Shown here piece by piece: positions 33,675-43,081 of a stretch of DNA of 64,000 nt. Location: positions 4,576,001 to 4,640,000 of the forward strand of contig NZ_PGET01000001.1 of assembly GCF_002797975.1 (NCBI RefSeq), given 5' to 3'. This DNA is from [Clostridium] celerecrescens 18A (GTDB taxonomy: Bacteria > Bacillota > Clostridia > Lachnospirales > Lachnospiraceae). How positions within the stretch are numbered: the first letter of the stretch is position 1; each line of letters starts with the position of its first letter. A program made the position numbers and the translations under genes. The notes under the pieces are model-generated. The model saw only the letters and a list, made by a program, of their open reading frames with translations, made no database searches and was not told where the DNA came from.

Positions 33675-34604
33675 CTATAGGTTCTCCCGTGCGATCCGTA
33701 TGAATTCTTCCGTAGCCTGGGATAAATATCTGCCTTTATAGCGGCCGAATGCCAGAACACCGTGACTGCGCCTGTAATTTAAAGAGAAAAAATGAAGTCC
33801 TGTCTTTTTCATACCGGCATTTGGACTACCGGACATGAACATTTTGGGGTAAAAGGTAATTCCCATTCCCTTGGCTGCAAGGGCAAGCACTGTTTCTATA
33901 TTCTCTGTCTCCAAAAGAATGGAAGGAGTAAGCTGGGCATCTTCGAAAATTTCATCGGCAATGGTACGCACCCGGTTTCCCTTGTTGATGAGAAGGTAAG
34001 GGCAGTCCTTTAAAAGCTGCACGTCCGCATTTTCTTCCAGCACCTTTATCATCTCCTCCTGCTGTCCCGGAAAATACCGGTCCAGAATCTGGTCCGGAAC
34101 CACAAGAAGGATTTCCTCTTCGCAAATAGGAACGGTTTCCACATGATCCACTTTAAAAGGAAGGAGGTCGATCATCAGATCGATGTTTCCGTGGATCAGG
34201 GCAGTGCTAAGCTCGGAAGAATTTCCCTCTACCAGATGGATCTCAATGTTTGGAAACTTTTCCTTATAAGCGGGAAGGATGGCAGGGAGAAGGAAGCGCC
34301 CCCTGGTATGGGAGATCCCGATGGAAAGCTGTCCCGTGGTAAAATCCTTAATATCGGCAAGCTCCCGATAGGTTTCGTCCTTTAGGTCCAGCATCTGCTT
34401 TGCCCGGACTTTTAAGGCCCGGCCTGCGTAGGTCAGGGTAAGCGGCATGGTACGGTTGAAAAGCTGGACATCAAACTCCTTTTCCAGATTGGAAATATGG
34501 CTGCTTAAGGATTGCTGGGAGATGTACAGCTGCTTGGCAGCACGGGTGATATTTAATTCCTCCGCAACCGCCAGAAAATATTCCAGGTTCAGGAAGTTGA
34601 TCAT
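33675..34604 (-). CDS. LysR family transcriptional regulator
   Basis: This is a 309-residue DNA-binding regulator. The N-terminal helix-turn-helix is clear (LEYFLAVAEELNITRAAKQLYISQQSLSSHISNLEKEF, residues 6-43) and is followed by the two-lobed effector-binding domain (LSIGISHTRGRFLLPAILPAY from about 92). The ligand and targets are unknown. Its ATG overlaps the stop codon of the PHP-domain gene upstream (ATGA), so the two are translated together. That is unusual for LysR genes, which tend to be divergent from their targets. Confidence 0.9.
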   Translation of the reverse strand: MINFLNLEYFLAVAEELNITRAAKQLYISQQSLSSHISNLEKEFDVQLFNRTMPLTLTYAGRALKVRAKQMLDLKDETYRELADIKDFTTGQLSIGISHTRGRFLLPAILPAYKEKFPNIEIHLVEGNSSELSTALIHGNIDLMIDLLPFKVDHVETVPICEEEILLVVPDQILDRYFPGQQEEMIKVLEENADVQLLKDCPYLLINKGNRVRTIADEIFEDAQLTPSILLETENIETVLALAAKGMGITFYPKMFMSGSPNAGMKKTGLHFFSLNYRRSHGVLAFGRYKGRYLSQATEEFIRIARENL

Positions 34605-35326
34605 AGATAAGCCTCCAGCTTCGGAATATAGGGAATGAGCTTATTAAGGGAAGTGTTTACAATAAGTTCTTCCGGGAATTTCAATTCTTCAATAAGTTCT
34701 AAGGCCCTCACATGGTTTCCCACATCTGCTTCCGTATGGGCGTCGCTGTCAATGATGATGGAAGCCTTATAACGCTTGCAAAGCTCCAGCATGGTCCGGT
34801 AATTTTCCGCGGCGTTCATTCTTGCGCTTAGGGGATGAAGGGAACTGGAATTAAGCTCCAAAAGGGTATGGTTTTCAGCAGCGGCGGAAACAAGGGTGTC
34901 ATAATCCACCGGAAAACGGCTGTCATCAGGGTGGCCGATGATGTGGATCAGAGGATTTTCAATGGCTCCAAGATACGCCCTTGTATTTTCAGAGGAAGTT
35001 CCGCTTTTGTAGCAGGGTTCATGGAGGCTGGCAATGGAGTAATCCATTTTTTCCAGAAGACCTTTTCGCAAATCCACACGCCCTGTGTGATCCATAATAT
35101 TAAGCTCAACGCCCATGAGTATATTGACTCCGTAGATTTTACGGGGGATTACTTTAAAATTTATAAAATAAAACTCGTGGCATGTTCCTGGCATTTTAGG
35201 TGCATGATCCGTAGAGCCCATAAGAGCAAGGCCTTTTTCAGAGGCAGATTTAGCCATTTCATATAAAGTGTTGTACGCATGTCCGCTGGCTACGGTGTGG
35301 GTATGCAGGTCCATTATGTCGTTCAT
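34601..35326 (-). CDS. PHP-domain phosphoesterase (YcdX/histidinol-phosphatase-like)
   Basis: This is a 241-residue metal-dependent phosphoesterase. PHP motifs are MDLHTHTVASGHAY (HxH), GSTDHAPKMPG, ELNSSSL and DSDAHTEADVGNH. The pattern matches the YcdX-like branch of phosphatases with a trinuclear metal site; the substrate is unknown and histidinol phosphate is not especially likely, since no his genes are near. The start at 35326 (AAGGA 9 nt upstream) is chosen; a reading frame running up to 35500 has an implausible AT-rich extension and would abut the divergent S1-domain gene. It is coupled to the LysR gene. Confidence 0.85.
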   Translation of the reverse strand: MNDIMDLHTHTVASGHAYNTLYEMAKSASEKGLALMGSTDHAPKMPGTCHEFYFINFKVIPRKIYGVNILMGVELNIMDHTGRVDLRKGLLEKMDYSIASLHEPCYKSGTSSENTRAYLGAIENPLIHIIGHPDDSRFPVDYDTLVSAAAENHTLLELNSSSLHPLSARMNAAENYRTMLELCKRYKASIIIDSDAHTEADVGNHVRALELIEELKFPEELIVNTSLNKLIPYIPKLEAYL

Positions 35327-35499
35327 GATTCTTGTCCTTTCTGTATCTGGCCTGGGGGCATCCCCAGTGGAAAATATTTCATATATATAAATATAACATA
35401 TTTTTACTGAGAAAACTATAGAAATATCAGGCGGGATGTGATAAATATATAGGTAGATTTTATGCAGAACTGAGTGATTTATGAACGGAGGAGATATCA

Positions 35500-36432
35500 A
35501 TGAGCGAAGAGATGAAGGAAACAGACGTAAGGGAAGAAGCAGTAGAGACTATGGCTGATTATGCCGCAGAACTGGAAGCATCCTTTAAAAGGGTAAAAGA
35601 AGGAGATGTTCTCACAGGGACCGTTATTAGTGTGGATGAGGACAAGGTCACATTGGATCTGAAATATTATGCGGAGGGGATCATTGACAAGGAGAATATA
35701 AGCAATGACCCGGAATTTAACCTGCTTAGGGAAATCCAGCCTGGGGACGAAATCACGGCAACAGTTATAAACGCCAATGACAGGGAAGGAAACGTGGTCC
35801 TTTCCAAAAAATTGGCGAGTGACCAGAAGGCCTGGGAAACCCTGGACGGTTTGTTAAAGGACCGAACCATTGTCAATGTAAAAATCGCTGAGATCGTAAA
35901 AGGCGGAGCTGTTGCTTACCTGGAGGGGATCCGGGGGTTTATACCGGCTTCCAAGCTGGCGGGGGAATATGTGGAGGACTTAGAGGAATATAATGGAAAG
36001 ACCATTGAAGTCACAGTCATCACCGCAGACGAGGAAAACAATAAGCTTGTGCTTTCAGGCAAAGAGCCGGCCCTTATGAAGCAGAAGGAAGAAACCAACA
36101 AAAAGATCGCAAAGTGCGAGGTAGGGTCCATCATGGAGGGAACGGTGGACAACATAAAAGATTACGGTGCGTTTATTAACCTGGAAAATGGGCTTTCCGG
36201 CCTTCTTCATATCTCACAGATCAGCACCCAGAGGATCAAGCATCCAGGGGTCGTGTTAAAGGAGGGACAGACGGTAAAGGTGAAGATCATATCCATAGCG
36301 GATAACAAGATAAGCTTAAGCATGAAGGCCCTCCAGGAGGTAGAGGAAGCGAATGAAGAGGTCTTTGATTACAAGGAAGAAGGTTCTGCATTTACAGGGC
36401 TTTCGGCGCTCTTAAAGGGATTGAAATTTTAG
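35500..36432 (+). CDS. S1 RNA-binding domain protein (short ribosomal S1-like)
   Basis: This is a 310-residue RNA-binding protein with three S1 domains (about 33-103, 120-188 and 205-278; for example KEGDVLTGTVISVDEDKVTLDL and GSIMEGTVDNIKDYGAFINLENGLSGLLHISQI) and an acidic N-terminus. It corresponds to the short S1-like proteins of clostridia, which may help load mRNAs on the ribosome or act in RNA metabolism. It is much shorter than the six-domain proteobacterial S1. GGAGGAG precedes the ATG. It is divergent from the PHP gene. Confidence 0.85.
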   Translation: MSEEMKETDVREEAVETMADYAAELEASFKRVKEGDVLTGTVISVDEDKVTLDLKYYAEGIIDKENISNDPEFNLLREIQPGDEITATVINANDREGNVVLSKKLASDQKAWETLDGLLKDRTIVNVKIAEIVKGGAVAYLEGIRGFIPASKLAGEYVEDLEEYNGKTIEVTVITADEENNKLVLSGKEPALMKQKEETNKKIAKCEVGSIMEGTVDNIKDYGAFINLENGLSGLLHISQISTQRIKHPGVVLKEGQTVKVKIISIADNKISLSMKALQEVEEANEEVFDYKEEGSAFTGLSALLKGLKF

Positions 36433-36472
36433 AAAATCAGGAAAAAGAATATAAAATATCAGGTTTCTATGG

Positions 36473-36624
36473 TATACTATTCTTGAGGAGCAGGGGCTGC
36501 CGGGCGATGGGGCTGCCCCTGTCTCGCTGACTTGCGCGAATCATGAGCCGAAAAAATATGCCTGCATATTTATTTGGCAAATGCCGCTGAGGCTAAAAAA
36601 ACCCGCAAAGCGTGTTTTTTTTAG
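36473..36624 (+). promoter_or_regulatory. Structured region ahead of the alarmone synthetase gene, ending in a terminator
   Basis: A possible -10 TATACT (36473-36478; no good -35) is followed by a strong hairpin (GAGCAGGGGC with GCCCCTG...CTC, about 36487-36527), a small hairpin AAATATGC-CT-GCATATTT and then an intrinsic terminator, CTAAAAAAAC (36593-36602) with GTTTTTTTTAG (36614-36624). The alarmone synthetase start lies 38 nt later. It may be a small RNA, an attenuating leader, or only the terminator of the S1-domain gene. Confidence 0.5.
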
Positions 36625-36661
36625 TTGGAAATGCGGGTGCGAGAGAGAGGGGGGAATTGGA

Positions 36662-37345
36662 ATGAACATTCCCAAATCATTTAATCAGGTCGATCAGTGG
36701 AAATCTGTAATGTTTTTGTATGACTCGGCATTAAAGGAAATCAGTACTAAAATCGAAATACTTAATAATGAGTTTGTGCATATCTATAATTACAATCCCA
36801 TTGAACACATTAAGTCAAGGCTAAAGACCCCGGACAGCATTGTGAAAAAGCTGAAGCGGTATGGCTATGATGTGACAATCGACAACATGGTGGAGAAATT
36901 AAATGATATTGCAGGGATACGGATTATCTGTTCTTTTACATCGGATATTTACCAGATTGCGGAGATGATAACAAAGCAAAGCGATGTCACGGTTCTTTAT
37001 GTGAAGGACTATATTAAGTATCCAAAGCCTAACGGTTATAAAAGCTATCATATGGTAATAACCATTCCCATCTATCTGACGGATGGTCCGGTGGACACCA
37101 AGGTGGAAATTCAAATCAGGACGATTGCCATGGATTTCTGGGCAAGCCTGGAGCATAAGATATATTATAAGTTTGAAGGCAATGCACCTGCGTACTTGCA
37201 GCAGGAGCTGAAGGCCTGCGCGGATGTGGTGAATATGCTGGATGGGAAGATGTTTTCCTTAAACCAGGCGATTCTGGAACTGAGTGAGGCTCAGCAGCGG
37301 GAGACAGCAGGAGAGGACATGATAGATGAGGACGAATTGACTTAA
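36662..37345 (+). CDS. Small alarmone synthetase (GTP pyrophosphokinase, RelQ/RelP type)
   Basis: This enzyme transfers pyrophosphate from ATP to GDP or GTP to make (p)ppGpp. It has 227 residues and only the synthetase domain, with no hydrolase or ACT domain. Motifs include IAGIRIICSF, the nucleotide-binding GYKSYH (125-130) and EIQIRTIAMDFWASLEHKIYYK. The C-terminal helical tail is like that of tetrameric RelQ/YjbM proteins. ATG 36662 is chosen (GGGGGG upstream); the frame is open back to 36581 but runs through the terminator hairpin. A terminator follows. Confidence 0.88.
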   Translation: MNIPKSFNQVDQWKSVMFLYDSALKEISTKIEILNNEFVHIYNYNPIEHIKSRLKTPDSIVKKLKRYGYDVTIDNMVEKLNDIAGIRIICSFTSDIYQIAEMITKQSDVTVLYVKDYIKYPKPNGYKSYHMVITIPIYLTDGPVDTKVEIQIRTIAMDFWASLEHKIYYKFEGNAPAYLQQELKACADVVNMLDGKMFSLNQAILELSEAQQRETAGEDMIDEDELT

Positions 37346-37350
37346 AAGAT

Positions 37351-37387
37351 GCAGCCTTGACGATTCCGTTCGCTGAGGCTGCTTTTT
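37351..37387 (+). terminator. Terminator after the alarmone synthetase gene
   Basis: GCAGCCT (37351-37357) pairs with AGGCTGC (37376-37382), followed by five T. Confidence 0.82.
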
Positions 37388-37474
37388 ACGCATACTCATC
37401 CGGCGAATGCCGCCGCAGCTTAGAAAATTCCCAAAGTATATTTCTAATTCTTTCCGCAAAAAGAAGGTTATGGC

Positions 37475-39274
37475 ATGAGTACATTAACAAAAGACACCTG
37501 GAAGATCATAAAGTTCAATCAAAAAAATGCGTTTGTTTTTGAATTGCTGTTTCGGTTGGTTACCACGACCCTGTATCTGCTTCTCTTAAACAAAGGCCTT
37601 TTATTTGCGCTGCGCATGGCGGGATACAGCTATCTGACCGCCGGAAACATCGGCTATTTCCTGGCAAAGCCCTGGACGGTCCTTATGATTGCGGTGATGG
37701 TGGTTATCGGAATCCTGATTCTTATGCTGGAGACCGGCTGCCTTCTTACGCTGTATGAGGGGGCCTTCTACTCCCGGAAGCTTAAAATGGGGGAGATCTT
37801 AACCGGCGGCTTTTTTAAGCTGGCCCATGAGATCCGCAGAAAAAACTGGCGGCTGGGGCTTCTCATACTGGCGGATTACGGGCTTGTAAACCTGTATCTT
37901 ATCTACCAGATGCTGACCCACGTAAAGCCTCTTAATTTTGTTATATCCGAGATTTTGAAAAAGCCTGCGGGAAAGGTGTCTGTGGCCCTTTTTGTGGTTT
38001 TGCTCCTGGCAGTCGTCATTCCCGGAATCTATACCATTCATGCCTGCATGGTGGAGCAGAAGAATTTCAGGGATGGGTATTTTAGAAGCCTATGGCTTTT
38101 AAGGCACCGGATATTAAAGGTTATAATTCTTTTAACCATTTATTACGCAGTGGCTGTAGTAGGACTCTGGCTTATCTATGCATTTTGTGTGCTGATTGCC
38201 GCCGTGGGAGTGACCTTGTTTACGGACAACAGTCTGGCCCTGGCCATCCTGCCGGCAGCATGCGGCCGGATCGAGATGGTGCTGATCTTTTTAACCAGTC
38301 TGTTCCTGGCTGTGGGAAACTGGGGTGCATTAAGCGTTCAGTATTTCGGATTTACCAGCAACTTTGCTAAAAGGAGTAAAAGCAGCGATTATTCCGGCAG
38401 CAAGTATGGAGAGAGGAAGCTGGCGGCCCTGTTCATGGCTGTGGCTGCGGCATTCAGCCTGTTTTCCCTATTTGGAGTTGTGCGGAATGGTTCTGCAATT
38501 ACCACCGACTTGCTCAGCGTGATTCAGATCACCGCCCACCGGGGCAGCTCAAGAGCAGCCCCTGAAAATACCATGGCCGCCATGGCAAGGGCCGTTGATG
38601 ACCTGGCAGACTTTGTGGAGATCGATGTCCAGGAGACAAAGGATGGCGTGGTGGTACTGGGGCATGATATCAGCTTAAAAAGAGTCTCAGGAATAAACCG
38701 TGCCATAAGCTCCTACACCTTTGAGGAATTACAGCAGCTGGATGTGGGTAAGTGGTTTTCTGCTGATTACGAGGGCGAACGGATCCCATCGTTAGAGGAG
38801 GTTATGGAATTCTGCAAGGGTCGGATCAATATAAATATTGAGATCAAGGATTTAGGAAGCGGCAGTGAGCTGCCGGATAAGGTCAGGGATCTGATTGAGA
38901 AATACCAGATGAAGGAACAGTGTGTTGTGACTTCTGTCCGCCTGTCCTATTTAAGCAGAATCAAGGAAATGGATCCTGATATCCGCACTGGTTATATTAT
39001 ATCAGCTGCCTATGGAGATTATTATTCCAGCGATTCTATCGACTTTATCAGCCTCCGTTCCAGCTTTGTGAGCGAAAGGCTGGTGGAAGCCGCCCATAAA
39101 AAAGGAAAGGCGGTTCATGCCTGGACGGTGAACAACAAAAGCGAAATGGAACGGATGAAGATGCTGGGAGTGGATAATATTATAACGGATTACCCGGTGC
39201 TTGCCAGAGAGATTGTATACCGGGAAGCGGCTACGGAAACCCTTATGGAATACTTAAGACTGGTATTAAAATAG
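37475..39274 (+). CDS. Membrane-anchored glycerophosphodiester phosphodiesterase
   Basis: This 599-residue protein has an N-terminal membrane domain (about seven hydrophobic segments to residue 330, matching GPDPase_memb) fused to a C-terminal GDPD catalytic domain. The catalytic part shows [15 protein letters not shown] (about 350-364), [12 protein letters not shown] and [14 protein letters not shown]. It likely hydrolyses glycerophosphodiesters or polyglycerol-phosphate-type polymers at or outside the membrane, giving glycerol-3-phosphate. AAGAAGG is the weak ribosome binding site. The dtd gene begins 14 bp downstream. Its soluble counterpart is at 13800. Confidence 0.9.
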   Translation: MSTLTKDTWKIIKFNQKNAFVFELLFRLVTTTLYLLLLNKGLLFALRMAGYSYLTAGNIGYFLAKPWTVLMIAVMVVIGILILMLETGCLLTLYEGAFYSRKLKMGEILTGGFFKLAHEIRRKNWRLGLLILADYGLVNLYLIYQMLTHVKPLNFVISEILKKPAGKVSVALFVVLLLAVVIPGIYTIHACMVEQKNFRDGYFRSLWLLRHRILKVIILLTIYYAVAVVGLWLIYAFCVLIAAVGVTLFTDNSLALAILPAACGRIEMVLIFLTSLFLAVGNWGALSVQYFGFTSNFAKRSKSSDYSGSKYGERKLAALFMAVAAAFSLFSLFGVVRNGSAITTDLLSVIQITAHRGSSRAAPENTMAAMARAVDDLADFVEIDVQETKDGVVVLGHDISLKRVSGINRAISSYTFEELQQLDVGKWFSADYEGERIPSLEEVMEFCKGRININIEIKDLGSGSELPDKVRDLIEKYQMKEQCVVTSVRLSYLSRIKEMDPDIRTGYIISAAYGDYYSSDSIDFISLRSSFVSERLVEAAHKKGKAVHAWTVNNKSEMERMKMLGVDNIITDYPVLAREIVYREAATETLMEYLRLVLK

Positions 39275-39288
39275 ACAGGAGAATGGAT

Positions 39289-39738
39289 ATGAAGATTGTT
39301 TTACAGCGGGTTGCCCATGCAAAGGTTACTGTTGATGGGCAGCAGATCGGCGCCATTGGAAAAGGCTTTCTGCTTCTTTTAGGAGTGTCCGATACGGATA
39401 CGGAAGCCATCGCTGATAAAATGGCAGATAAAATATGCAAGTTACGGATTTTTCCCGATGAAAATGGGAAGACCAACCTTTCCCTGACAGATGTGGGAGG
39501 GGAAATCCTGGTGGTCAGCCAGTTTACCCTCTATGCGGACTGCAGGAAGGGCAACCGCCCAAGCTTTACAAAGGCAGGAGGACCGCAGCTTGCAAACAGC
39601 CTCTATGAATACGTGGTAGAGCGGTTAAAGACCTATGGAAACCAGGTAGAGCATGGAAGCTTCGGAGCCGATATGAAGGTAGAGCTTTTAAACGACGGAC
39701 CGTTTACTCTGGTTCTTGACAGCGATGAAATCTGTTAA
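39289..39738 (+). CDS. dtd: D-aminoacyl-tRNA deacylase
   Basis: This enzyme removes D-amino acids (classically D-Tyr) and glycine mischarged onto tRNA. It has 149 residues, the usual size. Its fold motifs are [17 protein letters not shown] at the N-terminus, [15 protein letters not shown] (here [19 protein letters not shown], with the catalytic SQFTL) and the C-terminal [11 protein letters not shown] carrying the cross-subunit Gly-Pro region. The ATG at 39289 is chosen, with AGGAG 7 nt before it; ATG 39283 sits too close. Confidence 0.95.
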   Translation: MKIVLQRVAHAKVTVDGQQIGAIGKGFLLLLGVSDTDTEAIADKMADKICKLRIFPDENGKTNLSLTDVGGEILVVSQFTLYADCRKGNRPSFTKAGGPQLANSLYEYVVERLKTYGNQVEHGSFGADMKVELLNDGPFTLVLDSDEIC

Positions 39739-39771
39739 TTAATTATCATTATAATATGGAGGAATCATAAA

Positions 39772-41166
39772 ATGGAAAAAACTAAAGGACAACAATTACA
39801 GGAGGAACTGACATTTAAATTTCCGCATATCGCTAAGGATGCACCTTATCAGCGTGAAGAGGCGGAGATGTTCTGCGAGGGCTATAAAAGATTTCTGGAC
39901 AACGGAAAGACCGAACGGGAATGCGTCAGAGAGGCCGTGGCAATGCTTGAGATGCAGGGATACCGTCCCTTTGAAGCCGGAAGAAGCTATAAGACTGGCG
40001 ATAAGGTGTACTATGTGAACCGCGGCAAGGCCATCATTGCAACCACCTTTGGCAAAGCGGGAATGGAACAGGGGCTTCGCATCAATGGTGCCCACATCGA
40101 TTCCCCAAGGCTGGATCTAAAGCCTAATCCTATTTTTGAAAAAAATGACCTGGCTTATTTTAAGACCCATTATTACGGCGGAATCAAGAAATACCAGTGG
40201 GGAACAGTTCCATTAGCCATCCACGGGGTGATCATTAAGAAAAACGGTGAGATTGTGGAATTAAACATCGGAGAAAAGGAAGGCGATCCCGTATTCTGCG
40301 TGACAGATCTGCTTCCTCATCTGGCAGGTGAGCAAAATGACAGGAAATTAAGAGATGGTTTAAAGGGCGAGGAACTGAATGTTCTCATTAGTTCCATTCC
40401 CTTTATTGACGAGGCGGAGCTTAAAGAGCCTGTAAAGCTTCTGGCCCTAAAGCTGCTAAACGATCGCTATGGAATTACAGAAGCGGACTTCTTCCGCGCT
40501 GAGATTGAGCTGGTACCTGCCCAGAAGGCCTGTGACGTAGGACTGGACCATAGCCTTATCGGTGCTTACGGACAGGATGACAGGGTATGTGCCTATACGG
40601 CCCTTATGGCTGAAATCGATGCCAACATGCCTGAATATACGTCGGTCACCGTTCTGGCAGATAAAGAGGAAGTCGGTTCCGAGGGAAATACCGGCTTAGA
40701 TTCCGATTTTGTGCTTCACTACATTCAGGATCTGGCTGCCATGGCTCAGGTAGATGTAAGAAAGGTGCTCAGAAACTCCATTTGCTTATCCTCCGATGTC
40801 AATGCGGCCTATGATCCTACCTTTGGCCAGGTATATGAGGACCGCAATTCCTGCTTTTTAAATAAAGGCTGCGTCCTGACCAAGTACACCGGTGTCCGGG
40901 GTAAATCAGGTTCCAACGATGCCAGTGCGGAGCTTATGGCAAAGATCATCGCCATGATGGAGCAGGAAGGTATTTACTGGCAGATCGGAGAGCTTGGCGC
41001 AGTGGATCAGGGCGGCGGCGGCACCATTGCCAAATATGTGGCTCATATGAATGTGGATGTGGTGGATTTGGGAGTGCCCATTCTATCCATGCATTCTCCC
41101 TTTGAGCTTTCTTCCAAGCTTGATGTATACAATACATACAAGGCTTTCCGGGCATTTTACAAATAA
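39772..41166 (+). CDS. M18-family aminopeptidase
   Basis: This is a zinc aminopeptidase of the aspartyl-aminopeptidase family, 464 residues. Metal-binding and catalytic motifs are INGAHIDSPRLDLKPNP (His108, Asp110), DKEEVGSEGNTG (Glu299/Glu300) and the later aspartate and histidine motifs (SSDVNAAYDPTF; MHSPFELSSKLDVYNTYKAF at the C-terminus with the last His ligand). It is cytosolic and removes N-terminal residues from peptides. GGAGG precedes the ATG, 33 bp after dtd. Confidence 0.92.
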   Translation: MEKTKGQQLQEELTFKFPHIAKDAPYQREEAEMFCEGYKRFLDNGKTERECVREAVAMLEMQGYRPFEAGRSYKTGDKVYYVNRGKAIIATTFGKAGMEQGLRINGAHIDSPRLDLKPNPIFEKNDLAYFKTHYYGGIKKYQWGTVPLAIHGVIIKKNGEIVELNIGEKEGDPVFCVTDLLPHLAGEQNDRKLRDGLKGEELNVLISSIPFIDEAELKEPVKLLALKLLNDRYGITEADFFRAEIELVPAQKACDVGLDHSLIGAYGQDDRVCAYTALMAEIDANMPEYTSVTVLADKEEVGSEGNTGLDSDFVLHYIQDLAAMAQVDVRKVLRNSICLSSDVNAAYDPTFGQVYEDRNSCFLNKGCVLTKYTGVRGKSGSNDASAELMAKIIAMMEQEGIYWQIGELGAVDQGGGGTIAKYVAHMNVDVVDLGVPILSMHSPFELSSKLDVYNTYKAFRAFYK

Positions 41167-41184
41167 TACTTCCTTTCAGCGGGC

Positions 41185-41228
41185 AAGTCCCCTCACTTAA
41201 TGCTTTTCACATTTGAAATAGGGGACTT
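41185..41228 (+). terminator. Inverted repeat after the M18 aminopeptidase gene
   Basis: AAGTCCCCT (41185-41193) pairs with AGGGGACTT (41220-41228). There is no T tract, so termination is uncertain. Confidence 0.4.
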
Positions 41229-41372
41229 ACCTGATTCGGCTAAATATAACGGAATCTTGAAATTTTTGTTAATTTCGGGAAAAAGCTTTTTTTACCTTGC
41301 CCGATATGGTATAACTGACTGGAAGCACTTTTTTTATCAATTATTAAAAATAGAAAGAAAAAGGATCATATT

Positions 41373-42467
41373 ATGAAAAAAATTTTTAAAGTTTGTATGT
41401 GCGGTTTGGTTGCCGCCGCTCTTATTTCCGGATGTTCTAAAAAGCCGGCAGAAAAGCCTGCAGAAACTGAGACGGAAGCAACGGGAAGCTCAGCACAGGA
41501 AACTCTGGCTGTCGAGGATTTAACGGGTGTGGATAATGGTACCGTCACCCTGGGAGATTACAAGGGAATTGAAGTGACCAAGGAACCAGTAGAAGTGACC
41601 GATGATGAAGTGAACCAGGCGGTTCAAAACGATTTATCCGTAAGTGCAAAGGATGTTGAGGTTGACCGGGCCGTTCAGAAGGACGATGTGGTTAATGTTG
41701 ACTATGTAGGAACTAAGGATGGTGTAGCTTTTGAAGGCGGAACAGCTCAGGGCTATGACTTGACGATTGGCTCCGGCCAGTTTATCGAAGGATTTGAAGA
41801 CGGCCTTGTAGGTGCGAAAAAGGGGGACAAGGTATCCTTAAACCTTACGTTCCCGGAAGGTTATCAGAATGCAGATCTGGCAGGAAAGGCTGTGGTATTT
41901 GATGTAACAGTCAATACTGTTAAAGAAAAACAGGTTCCTGAATTAAACGATGCTTTTGTTCAGGAAACGACATCCTTTAAGACAGTAGATGAATACAAGG
42001 AAGACAAGAAGCAGACTCTTTTGCAGAATAAGAACGATGAAGCAGATCAGAAGATGAAAAGTGATATTTACACTGCCATCTTAGATGGTTCTAAAGTGGA
42101 ACCAAAGCAGGAAGCCGTTGATGCTAATTTCAATAACATGATTGCCAGATATACAAACCAGGCAGCCGCTTACGGTATGGACTTTAAGACCTTTGTAGGA
42201 GCATTTACCGGAATGGGTGAAGAGGACTTTAAGAATATCATAAAGACCCAGGCAGAGGCGACTGTAGAACAGAGACTGATCGTAAACGCCATAGCGGAAA
42301 AAGAGGGAATCACAATCACAGATGAAGATCGTAAGGAAGTTGCAGTGCAGATGGGATATGAAAGCGCTGAAAAGATGATCGAGACCGCAGGCCAGTTTGA
42401 TGTAGATGATTATATTATAAACAATAAAGTAATGGATTTCCTTACAGAGAACGCAGTTATTAAATAA
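41373..42467 (+). CDS. Lipoprotein with FKBP-type PPIase and trigger-factor-like C-terminal domain
   Basis: This 364-residue protein is exported and lipid-anchored: signal peptide with lipobox ALISGC (Cys21), then an acidic linker. Residues about 95-190 form an FKBP prolyl-isomerase domain (KDDVVNVDYVGTKDGVAFEGG, TIGSGQFIEGFEDGLVGAKKGD), and the rest is a helical trigger-factor-C-like chaperone domain (TSFKTVDEYKEDKKQTLLQ; ITDEDRKEVAVQMGY). It has the trigger-factor architecture without the ribosome-binding domain, moved outside the cell, and probably assists folding of secreted proteins as PrsA does in other Firmicutes. The ribosome binding site is AAAGGATC. Confidence 0.88.
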   Translation: MKKIFKVCMCGLVAAALISGCSKKPAEKPAETETEATGSSAQETLAVEDLTGVDNGTVTLGDYKGIEVTKEPVEVTDDEVNQAVQNDLSVSAKDVEVDRAVQKDDVVNVDYVGTKDGVAFEGGTAQGYDLTIGSGQFIEGFEDGLVGAKKGDKVSLNLTFPEGYQNADLAGKAVVFDVTVNTVKEKQVPELNDAFVQETTSFKTVDEYKEDKKQTLLQNKNDEADQKMKSDIYTAILDGSKVEPKQEAVDANFNNMIARYTNQAAAYGMDFKTFVGAFTGMGEEDFKNIIKTQAEATVEQRLIVNAIAEKEGITITDEDRKEVAVQMGYESAEKMIETAGQFDVDDYIINNKVMDFLTENAVIK

Positions 42468-42496
42468 ATGAATAATTTACGATTGGGGGAACCTTT

Positions 42497-43081
42497 ATGC
42501 AGCTTTTAAAGGACAGAATACGGAAAGATGGAAAGATTAAGTCTGGTGATGTGCTGAAAGTAGACAGTTTTTTAAATCATCAGATGGATATCAAGCTGTT
42601 CGTAGAAATTGGAAAGGAATTTAAGAGACGCTTTGCCGATTATGAAGTCAATAAAATTTTAACCATTGAGGCTTCCGGCATTGGCATAGCCTGTATCGTG
42701 GCCCAGTACTTTGATGTACCTGTGGTATTTGCAAAGAAATCAAAGACTAAGAATATAGCAGGTGATGTATATACCACTCCGGTGGAATCCTTTACCCACG
42801 GAAGGACCTATGACATCATGGTTTCCAAAGAATTCCTGGGAGCCGGTGACAAGGTATTGCTGATTGATGATTTTTTAGCCAACGGAAAAGCCCTGGAAGG
42901 TCTGGCTGCAATCGTAAAGGATTCCGGTGCAAAGCTGGTTGGCGCAGGAATCGTGATTGAAAAGGGCTTCCAGCCCGGTGGAGACCGATTAAGAGCGGAA
43001 GGAATCCAGGTAGAGTCCCTGGCCATTGTGGAAAGCATGGATGAAACAACAGGGACCATATCCTTTAGGGGTGACCGATGA
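42497..43081 (+). CDS. xpt: Xanthine phosphoribosyltransferase
   Basis: This purine-salvage enzyme converts xanthine and PRPP to XMP. It has 194 residues, matching Bacillus Xpt. Motifs include MQLLKDRIRKDGKIKSGDVLKVDSFLNHQMD at the N-terminus and the PRPP-binding loop KVLLIDDFLANGKAL (about 118-132). GGGGGAACC lies upstream of the ATG. No purine riboswitch is present in the 29-bp gap, so it is probably read through from the lipoprotein gene. It overlaps the HAD gene by 4 bp. Confidence 0.93.
   Translation: MQLLKDRIRKDGKIKSGDVLKVDSFLNHQMDIKLFVEIGKEFKRRFADYEVNKILTIEASGIGIACIVAQYFDVPVVFAKKSKTKNIAGDVYTTPVESFTHGRTYDIMVSKEFLGAGDKVLLIDDFLANGKALEGLAAIVKDSGAKLVGAGIVIEKGFQPGGDRLRAEGIQVESLAIVESMDETTGTISFRGDR

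Noticed and set aside
36495..36545. Similarity of GGGCGATGGGGC...GCCC and a following ATGAGCC to the fluoride riboswitch core
   Set aside because: The first stem could pair, but the conserved linker adenines and the second helix do not match, and a stronger competing hairpin (CAGGGGC/GCCCCTG) covers the same bases.
36543..36590. 15-codon frame MSRKNMPAYLFGKCR upstream of the alarmone synthetase gene
   Set aside because: No ribosome binding site; it lies within the hairpin region.
42468..42496. Purine riboswitch ahead of xpt
   Set aside because: The gap is only 29 bp and lacks the conserved loops.
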